Assembly: GCF_003351025.1 (NCBI RefSeq)
Contig: NZ_QPCG01000002.1
Coordinates: 1-64,000, forward strand
Length of the DNA: 64,000 nucleotides
Direction: 5' to 3'
Source of the DNA: Mucilaginibacter endophyticus
GTDB taxonomy: Bacteria > Bacteroidota > Bacteroidia > Sphingobacteriales > Sphingobacteriaceae
In this document: piece by piece, positions 58,847 to 64,000 of the stretch
Layout: each line of letters starts with the position of its first letter
Position numbering within the stretch: position 1 is the first letter of the stretch
Program-made: the position numbers and the translations under genes
The notes under the pieces: generated by a model
Told to the model about the DNA's origin: nothing
Seen by the model: the letters and a program-made list of their open reading frames with translations, nothing else
Databases searched by the model: none

Positions 58847-59320
58847 TTAATCGTAATGGCTTTCTATTTTGTTAACGATCTGGTCAAAAATATCTGAAGG
58901 CAACGTTTCACCTTCGCTTTGTTCCCAGTCTTCCCAGTGCTGGATTACCGCGGCAAACTTTCCATTAAGTTCGATCCCAAAATGACCTTCATTGTCGGTT
59001 ACCCGGATGTGATACTGTTTGCCTTCTGAAGTAATCTCAAAAGCAAAAGAATCTATCGGCTCATGTTTATGGATATAGTCCACGATCTGCTCCTGCTCAG
59101 CCACTGAAAACTCCCCGCCGCAAAATTCCCAGTCAAACTGCTCATCAATTTTAAAAGCTACCTGGCAGACTTCACCAGGTTGATCAATGGTCGTTTTGGA
59201 GATATCATACACATGAGTAAAATATCTGCCTTCTGGGCCATCTTCAAATTGAGGTTCTATAGTTAATGTTAAAGTGCTGCCGTCATCCCGTAGCAGGTCG
59301 ACCGTTCCTATGTTTATCAT
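58847..59320 (-). CDS. Unknown acidic protein upstream of SRAP
   Basis: The 157-aa protein (from ATG 59320, MINIGTVDLLRDDG; a longer TTG start at 59347 exists) is strongly acidic and beta-rich. It is 1 bp upstream of the SRAP gene and co-oriented, so probably shares its promoter and role. Confidence 0.5.
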   Translation of the reverse strand: MINIGTVDLLRDDGSTLTLTIEPQFEDGPEGRYFTHVYDISKTTIDQPGEVCQVAFKIDEQFDWEFCGGEFSVAEQEQIVDYIHKHEPIDSFAFEITSEGKQYHIRVTDNEGHFGIELNGKFAAVIQHWEDWEQSEGETLPSDIFDQIVNKIESHYD

Positions 59321-59390
59321 AGTATGTTTTAATTTCAAGACAAGCAAGTTATAATAATGTTCTTAAAATTCAAATATTACTAATTGTCCT

Positions 59391-59428
59391 ATCAATCCTT
59401 TGATTAAAAAGATTGGTCATTTTCTAAA
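59391..59428 (+). promoter_or_regulatory. Degenerate sixth copy of the palindromic promoter element
   Basis: ATCAATCCTTTGAT (59391-59404) keeps the outer five pairs of the palindrome and is followed by TAAAAAGATTGGT as in copy 1. The -7 box is weak. It precedes the head gene operon starting at 59555. Confidence 0.5.
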
Positions 59429-59554
59429 CCCGGTTAGTAAGTGTGCAAACTTTATCAACCCGGCCCTTACGGGTAAATTCGTGGCATATCGCAAGGTGTA
59501 GACGCGTAATTAACGGATTCAACTTAGCAAAAACACACAACCCACAAATTTATT

Positions 59555-60238
59555 ATGTCACTTAAAATCAAAATCGCAGCACGACTGAAGGTTAAAGCCG
59601 CAGGAGTGAACTTATCACAAAAACGTATTGACGCAATTGTTACCCGGGCAGAAAAGGGGCTCACTGATGAATCAGATGATGCCGCGATTGACGCCAACCT
59701 GGACACTATCAACGACCTTACTCCATTTAAGGAAATAGCAGCTTATGATGATCACCAGAGGGCAAAAGAAGCAAAAGACAAAGCTGATAGGGAAAAAGCT
59801 GACAAAGAAGCGGCTGAAAAAGCAGCTAAAGGTGAGCCGGCAGAATTGCCTGCTGACACCCCGGAATGGATGAAAACATTCATGAAGCAGCAAGCCGAAC
59901 AAAATAAGCTTTTGCGAGATGAAATCACGTCAATTAAAGGTGAGAAAGTGGCAAATACCCGCAGGGATCAGTTCATTAAATCAATGGAAGGTACTTCCAA
60001 AGAATACCAGGCAAAAGAGTTGAAGAAATTCGACAGGATCACATTTAAGGACGACGAGGACTTTAACACTTTTCTTGAAGATACCAAAGATGATCATGCC
60101 AGCGCGATTCAGGAAGATGCAAACGGTGGTTTAGGTGGTGACAGACCAGCGGGCAGCGGTGGGGATAGTATATCAAAAAACAAAGACAAGGCATCACAAG
60201 CAGAATTGGATGCCGCATTTCCAAACTTTAAACTTTAA
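59555..60238 (+). CDS. Scaffold-like phage head protein
   Basis: The 227-aa protein is highly charged and mostly coiled (AKEAKDKADREKADKEAAEK, residues 65-90) with a Gly/Asp linker and a short C-terminal cap (QAELDAAFPNFKL). This layout is that of phage capsid scaffolding proteins. It is the first head-assembly gene, followed by decoration and capsid genes. Confidence 0.7.
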   Translation: MSLKIKIAARLKVKAAGVNLSQKRIDAIVTRAEKGLTDESDDAAIDANLDTINDLTPFKEIAAYDDHQRAKEAKDKADREKADKEAAEKAAKGEPAELPADTPEWMKTFMKQQAEQNKLLRDEITSIKGEKVANTRRDQFIKSMEGTSKEYQAKELKKFDRITFKDDEDFNTFLEDTKDDHASAIQEDANGGLGGDRPAGSGGDSISKNKDKASQAELDAAFPNFKL

Positions 60239-60242
60239 ATAA

Positions 60243-60917
60243 ATGGCAGTAGTTGTTGATTTAGTGGATAAAGGAGTTCAGGTTAATAGCTCGCTTGATA
60301 GCATTGTTATTATCAAAAACGACTTTTCAATCCCGGGCGGCAAGTCACTTGATGTGACTGGTTACGCATTTGACGTGTTGCAGGCAGGGCACGTCATTAT
60401 AAAAGAAACTGCTACAGGTAATTATAAGCCAATGCCTGCAACAGAATTGGCTCCTGCTGGTGTTGCTACTTTAGGTAGTGTAACTGCCGGCGCTGGTTAT
60501 ACTAACGGTACTTATGAAAATGTACCCCTGTCAGGAGGCACAGGCAAAGGTGCTCTTGCTACTGTTGTAGTAGCTTCAACAGTTGTTTCTACTGTGACTA
60601 TAACCAAAGCAGGGCAGGATTATACTGCAGGCGATGTGTTAAGCATCCCAGGCGCATATGCGGGTGGTACCGGCTCAGGCGCTTCAGTACCTGTAGCTAC
60701 AGTTGCAGATATAGCGGCGGCTTACGGTTCATTGCCATCAGGGCACACTTATGCAGGCATTCTGGTAGCTACAATTTTAACCAAACGGCCTTTCGCAGGT
60801 GTAATGCTTGAGGGTTGGGTGAATGAAAATGCTTCTCCATTCCCTATATCTGGTATTAAATCGGCGTTCCTGACCGCGACTAACAACCTTATTAAATTCA
60901 GAGGAGACTTATCATAA
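60243..60917 (+). CDS. Head decoration-like protein with an inserted beta-repeat
   Basis: The 224-aa protein has a head-stabilizing type frame (IKNDFSIPGGKSLDVTGYAF and C-terminal TKRPFAGVMLEGWVNENASP). Residues about 75-155 form a repeat with GAGYTNGTYENVPLSGGTGK and VTITKAGQDYTAGDVLSIPG, a beta-rich tail/decoration repeat seen in other phages. The insertion should project from the capsid. Confidence 0.6.
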   Translation: MAVVVDLVDKGVQVNSSLDSIVIIKNDFSIPGGKSLDVTGYAFDVLQAGHVIIKETATGNYKPMPATELAPAGVATLGSVTAGAGYTNGTYENVPLSGGTGKGALATVVVASTVVSTVTITKAGQDYTAGDVLSIPGAYAGGTGSGASVPVATVADIAAAYGSLPSGHTYAGILVATILTKRPFAGVMLEGWVNENASPFPISGIKSAFLTATNNLIKFRGDLS

Positions 60918-61996
60918 TGGAACAATCAAAATTTATTAAGTACATCCAAAAGTACTTTACCGGTTTTGTGGCATTGGTCACAAAAACCATTAACGGCAAG
61001 GATGCGCCATTAACTTACTTGTACAAGACCATGCTTACACCAAAGCAGTCTGTTGACGGTAAATGGACATCAATAACTGCCGATAACCAAAACGTTGCTG
61101 CAGATGTTGTGGCAATGGATAGCCCGCTGCCTCTGAAAACACGGCCGGCAATAGCCACTGCTTCAGGAGATATCCCTAAACTGGGTATGGAAATGAAGAT
61201 GAACGAAAATCAGCTAGATCAGTTAGATACGCTGATTGCCAAAAACGCTGATATTTCAGACATTGTCAGTGAGCTATTTGACGATACTAAACGCGGTCTT
61301 ATTGGTGTAGAAGAGCAAACAGAATATCTTTTTCTTAAAGGCCTATCATCCGGTATTGCTTTAACTGATACAGATAACGTTGGTACAGGCGTGAGAGTGA
61401 ATTATGGGTACCTGGATGCCAATAAGGGCGGAGCTGCTGTATTGTGGTCTGATGTGACTAATTCAACTCCGATTACAGATATCAATAACATGATTTCTAA
61501 AGCTTCTGACGCAGGCAAAACAGTAGGTTATCTGATGATGGATAAGGTAACATTTAACCTTGCACGTAAATCAAAAGAAACAGCTGGCCTTTATGCTATT
61601 AGTATTGGCAACTTTGGTACTACCCAACCTACGCCGACCTATAAGCAATTTTTGGAATACTGGCAGGATGAAACCGGGTTGCAGTTCACCATTGTCGATC
61701 GTTCCGTAAAATTCGAAAAAGACGGCGTTAAGAAAACTGTTAAGGCCTGGGATGAAGGTAAAGTAATCCTGTTGACCGATAACAATGTTGGTAATCTGGT
61801 TTGGAAAAAGGTTGTTGAAGATAGCCACAGATCTCAGGCAATCACCTATGCTAATGGCGAATTAGGCACCCTTGTGTCAAAGTACGTTACCCACAAGCCA
61901 TTCGGTGAGTGGACAGATGTACAGGCCCGCCGAGTGCCGGTTATAAATGGCGTTGACCAGGTATTCCAGTTAGACACTAAAGTAGTTCAGGCCTAA
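60917..61996 (+). CDS. Major capsid protein
   Basis: The 359-aa protein follows the decoration gene (TAATG overlap). Size, position and content (LKTRPAIATASGDIPKLGME, FDDTKRGLIGVEEQTEYLFL, KVTFNLARKSKETAGLYAIS) fit an HK97-fold major capsid protein of the E-like type. It forms the head shell. Confidence 0.78.
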   Translation: MEQSKFIKYIQKYFTGFVALVTKTINGKDAPLTYLYKTMLTPKQSVDGKWTSITADNQNVAADVVAMDSPLPLKTRPAIATASGDIPKLGMEMKMNENQLDQLDTLIAKNADISDIVSELFDDTKRGLIGVEEQTEYLFLKGLSSGIALTDTDNVGTGVRVNYGYLDANKGGAAVLWSDVTNSTPITDINNMISKASDAGKTVGYLMMDKVTFNLARKSKETAGLYAISIGNFGTTQPTPTYKQFLEYWQDETGLQFTIVDRSVKFEKDGVKKTVKAWDEGKVILLTDNNVGNLVWKKVVEDSHRSQAITYANGELGTLVSKYVTHKPFGEWTDVQARRVPVINGVDQVFQLDTKVVQA

Positions 61997-62520
61997 TGGA
62001 AAACTTCAATAAGAACTCACTGAAAGCGGCCGTAAAGGTTTACGGTCCGCTTCACTCAGCCGGCAAGGCCGAAACTGAAGTGAAAGAAGCATTGGCCTCA
62101 GATGAAAAGGGGTATACACCTGAGCAGATCGATGAGATCTACAAAGCTATTGCCATGCCGGAGGAAAACGATGAACCAAAGGGCGAGCTATTGACAGCAG
62201 AAACTCCTGAATGGGTTGAGCAGTTATTGGCATCTAACCAAGCGCTGCTTGAATCGAATCAAAGCGTTGTCAACGCTGTTGCGGAATTTAAAGAAGCAGC
62301 AGTTGACTTCCTAAAGTCGGGTGGCTATGGCCATGATAAGCAACAAGCTAAAAAAAGCGAACCTTTCGACAAAGAAGCCGATTACGAAGTAGCTGAAGGT
62401 AAATCTTTCCGCGATTATAAAGACTTTACAAAGGAGTACACTTCAGGCCAAGATGTAAGCCATTTACCTGTAGAAGTATTGGAACGCTTACATGCTAACG
62501 GCTTGATCACAGAAGCATAA
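61996..62520 (+). CDS. Unknown head-region protein
   Basis: The 174-aa acidic, helical protein (LKAAVKVYGPLHSAGKAETE, PEWVEQLLASNQALLESNQS) is coupled to the capsid gene by TAATG. It may be a head-tail connector helper or assembly chaperone. Confidence 0.5.
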   Translation: MENFNKNSLKAAVKVYGPLHSAGKAETEVKEALASDEKGYTPEQIDEIYKAIAMPEENDEPKGELLTAETPEWVEQLLASNQALLESNQSVVNAVAEFKEAAVDFLKSGGYGHDKQQAKKSEPFDKEADYEVAEGKSFRDYKDFTKEYTSGQDVSHLPVEVLERLHANGLITEA

Positions 62521-62522
62521 CT

Positions 62523-62840
62523 ATGACCATAAAAGAAGCCCTAACCAGTACGATAAACTTCCCCTTGCCGGATGCTGCGATCGAGAAAGCGTTAATTGAT
62601 GGAGATTTGGATGGATCAGCCATTTACGCTAAGTGTGATGCAAGGGCTGTAGGCTTATGTATGGCAGGGCTTCTTTTTACGCTGATCACCAGTGCCAATG
62701 TAACTGAGGATGATGTCAATATCAATCTGCCATCCCGGGATGTATTGATGAAGTTATACTCTGCAATTTGTAAACAATGGGGTATCCCCGATACACTTGC
62801 GCCGGCAAAGCCGACTGTTAAAAAGATAGCGTTTTGGTAA
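62523..62840 (+). CDS. Head-tail connector-like protein
   Basis: This 105-aa protein (MTIKEALTSTINFPLPDAAI; CKQWGIPDTLAPAKPTVKKI) has the size and position of a gp6-like head-tail adaptor found in phages of this type. The sequence gives no more. Confidence 0.5.
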   Translation: MTIKEALTSTINFPLPDAAIEKALIDGDLDGSAIYAKCDARAVGLCMAGLLFTLITSANVTEDDVNINLPSRDVLMKLYSAICKQWGIPDTLAPAKPTVKKIAFW

Positions 62841-62854
62841 CAAGGCCACATATT

Positions 62855-63142
62855 ATGAATTGGGTAACAGCTGGTACTCCTGCAGGTGAAGATCCTACTA
62901 CAGGGTATCCTTTGCCTCCAATACCTGGTGAGCCAAAATCAGTATCATGCCGGTTTCATTTGGGTGGTACACGGATCTTTAAAAATCAGGATAGCGTCGA
63001 AGTTAATCAGATAGGCAGGATCAGGCTTGATGCAGGAATTGAGTTGCCAGATGTTGGCCAAATGATAGAGGTAGTAGGGCAGTTTACCGGCAAAGTGCAA
63101 GACGTTTACAGGGGCCAATTAAGTAGTAGGATCGATGTTTAG
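62855..63142 (+). CDS. Head-tail joining protein
   Basis: From ATG 62855 (MNWVTAGTPAGEDPTTGYPL) the protein is 95 aa; the longer frame to 62834 overlaps the previous gene. Its beta-rich character and position suit a head-tail closure protein. Confidence 0.5.
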   Translation: MNWVTAGTPAGEDPTTGYPLPPIPGEPKSVSCRFHLGGTRIFKNQDSVEVNQIGRIRLDAGIELPDVGQMIEVVGQFTGKVQDVYRGQLSSRIDV

Positions 63143-63602
63143 CATTACCGCGAATTTTAACCCAGGCGATGTTTCAAGCTACATTCAGCAGGAAACTGAT
63201 AAATGGTTTAGCTCATTGATTGAACCGTTCAGGGTCACTGGCCGGGATCTGGTTGACAGGGCTCGCGCGCAGACTAAAGCAATCGGCGGATGGGGTAACA
63301 TCACATGGAACTTGCGGTCATCTATTGGGTACCTGATCATGTATAACGGCGAAGTAGTTGAAACTTATTTCCCGGTTCTTGAAACCGGTGCGGAAGGCTC
63401 TGAAACCGGCGAGAACTATGCAAGGGAAATAGCGCTACTGGTTAACGAAGGCGAAGGTGTTCAACTAGTGATAGTTGCAGGTATGGAGTATGCCCTTTTG
63501 GTGGAGCGTCAAGGAATGCCAGGCAGTTACGGCCAGAAGGATGTTATTACGCATGTGGTTGGTGACAATATTGGGGACGCACTAAATAAACTCCTAAAAT
63601 GA
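63135..63602 (+). CDS. HK97 gp10-like tail completion protein
   Basis: The 155-aa protein (MFSITANFNPGDVSSYIQQE; VTGRDLVDRARAQTKAIGGW; VEYGALLVER-type end, MEYALLVERQGMPGSY) fits HK97 gp10-like neck/tail completion proteins. The overlap with both neighbours supports the start. Confidence 0.6.
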   Translation: MFSITANFNPGDVSSYIQQETDKWFSSLIEPFRVTGRDLVDRARAQTKAIGGWGNITWNLRSSIGYLIMYNGEVVETYFPVLETGAEGSETGENYAREIALLVNEGEGVQLVIVAGMEYALLVERQGMPGSYGQKDVITHVVGDNIGDALNKLLK

Positions 63603-64000
63603 AAACCGCTTTTGATATGGGTACCGATGTTAGGTCTTTGATTAACGTTCCTGCAATTATATCGCTGCTGGAAGGAGGTAAGATCTATCCGGATGTTAGG
63701 CCAGCCGGCAGGTCAGAGAAAATTGATATCGTGGTTAATACTTTGGGTATTAATAACAACCAATTTCAGAAAGGCACGCCCAACATTAATGTGTATGTGC
63801 CATCGATTAAGACAACACAGGAAGATGGTACTGTACAGTACTTGCCTAATCAAAGCAAGTTATCGGCCATAGCTAAAGCGATCCTTCCATTAGTTGATGC
63901 CCAATGGAAAACAAGTTTCAGAACAGAGGTTACCGATCCGGGCACGCTGCTAAGAGACGCTGATGGCAATTGGTTTATAAGCATGCAGTTGGGATACGAA
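63599..64000 (+). CDS. Tail terminator-like protein (runs off the window)
   Basis: The frame opens at ATG 63599 (ATGA overlap) with MKTAFDMGTDVRSLINVPAI and stays open to the window end (134 codons). The region with RPAGRSEKIDIVVNTLGI resembles tail terminator/minor tail proteins. The tail genes must follow beyond the window. Confidence 0.55.
   Translation, partial: MKTAFDMGTDVRSLINVPAIISLLEGGKIYPDVRPAGRSEKIDIVVNTLGINNNQFQKGTPNINVYVPSIKTTQEDGTVQYLPNQSKLSAIAKAILPLVDAQWKTSFRTEVTDPGTLLRDADGNWFISMQLGYE

Noticed and set aside
60243..60917. Diversity-generating retroelement target
   Set aside because: The decoration protein has a variable-looking insert, but there is no reverse transcriptase and no template repeat in the window.

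Overview
This window comes from a Bacteroidota chromosome, most probably a Sphingobacteriaceae relative such as Mucilaginibacter or Pedobacter. That is inferred from Bacteroidetes-type mobilization proteins, promoters of the TTTG / TAnnTTTG type, an ORF6N protein, double-glycine-leader peptides with a C39 exporter, and the style of the chromosomal proteins. No rRNA is present, so the genus is not established.

Layout. (1) 1-5,200: an integrated mobilizable island with a hairpin-rich possible oriT (about 26-400), a BfmA/BtgA-like mobilization protein and a DUF5712/BtgB-like partner, a two-gene XRE regulator unit, a 508-aa protein with a HEPN-like C-terminus, and two long palindromes (2244-2303, 4916-4966). 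(2) 5,214-11,220: a peptide secretion locus with a TolC-like outer membrane protein, a C39-peptidase ABC exporter, an HlyD-like adaptor and three small double-glycine-leader peptides, two of them near-identical duplicates. (3) 11,753-19,367: tatA, an ECF sigma factor and a lipid operon (DUF1475, DUF1295, methyltransferase, alpha/beta hydrolase, FAD oxidoreductase, DUF1365, cyclopropane fatty acid synthase) that resembles light or singlet-oxygen membrane-remodelling clusters. (4) 19,500-22,830: a gene remnant, a DksA-like protein, an ORF6N protein carrying a striking palindrome, a tyrosine integrase, and an att-like region.

(5) 22,900 to the end of the window (incomplete) is a tailed-phage prophage. 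A leftward repressor/lysogeny module faces a rightward early operon (LuxR-type HTH, small regulators, RecT-like and PD-(D/E)XK recombination proteins, SSB-like protein). Next come a DNA-modification cassette (helicase-methyltransferase fusion, atypical C5 methyltransferase, zinc ribbon, PP-loop protein) and a replication module (Pif1-like helicase, DEAD helicase, RecA-like ATPase, primase). A reversed two-gene cassette follows, then VRR-NUC, terminases and portal. An unusual accessory block of about 10 kb (49.2-59.4 kb) separates portal from scaffold; it holds two tRNAs, structured RNA, a second C5 methyltransferase, UmuD-like/UmuC and SRAP proteins. Scaffold, decoration, capsid and connector genes close the window.

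The most unusual signals are in the prophage. A repeated promoter with a perfect 14-bp palindrome over its -33 box (five copies plus one degenerate copy) precedes several transcription units. At least two of the leader RNAs have interleaved complementary arms (A-B-A'-B'), suggesting pseudoknots or switches. A macro-like fusion gene carries a perfectly placed A_AAG_GGG slippery heptamer before its conserved C-terminal tail in the -1 frame. A UmuD homologue has lost both catalytic residues. All functional statements rest on reading the sequence and on family knowledge; no database search was run.
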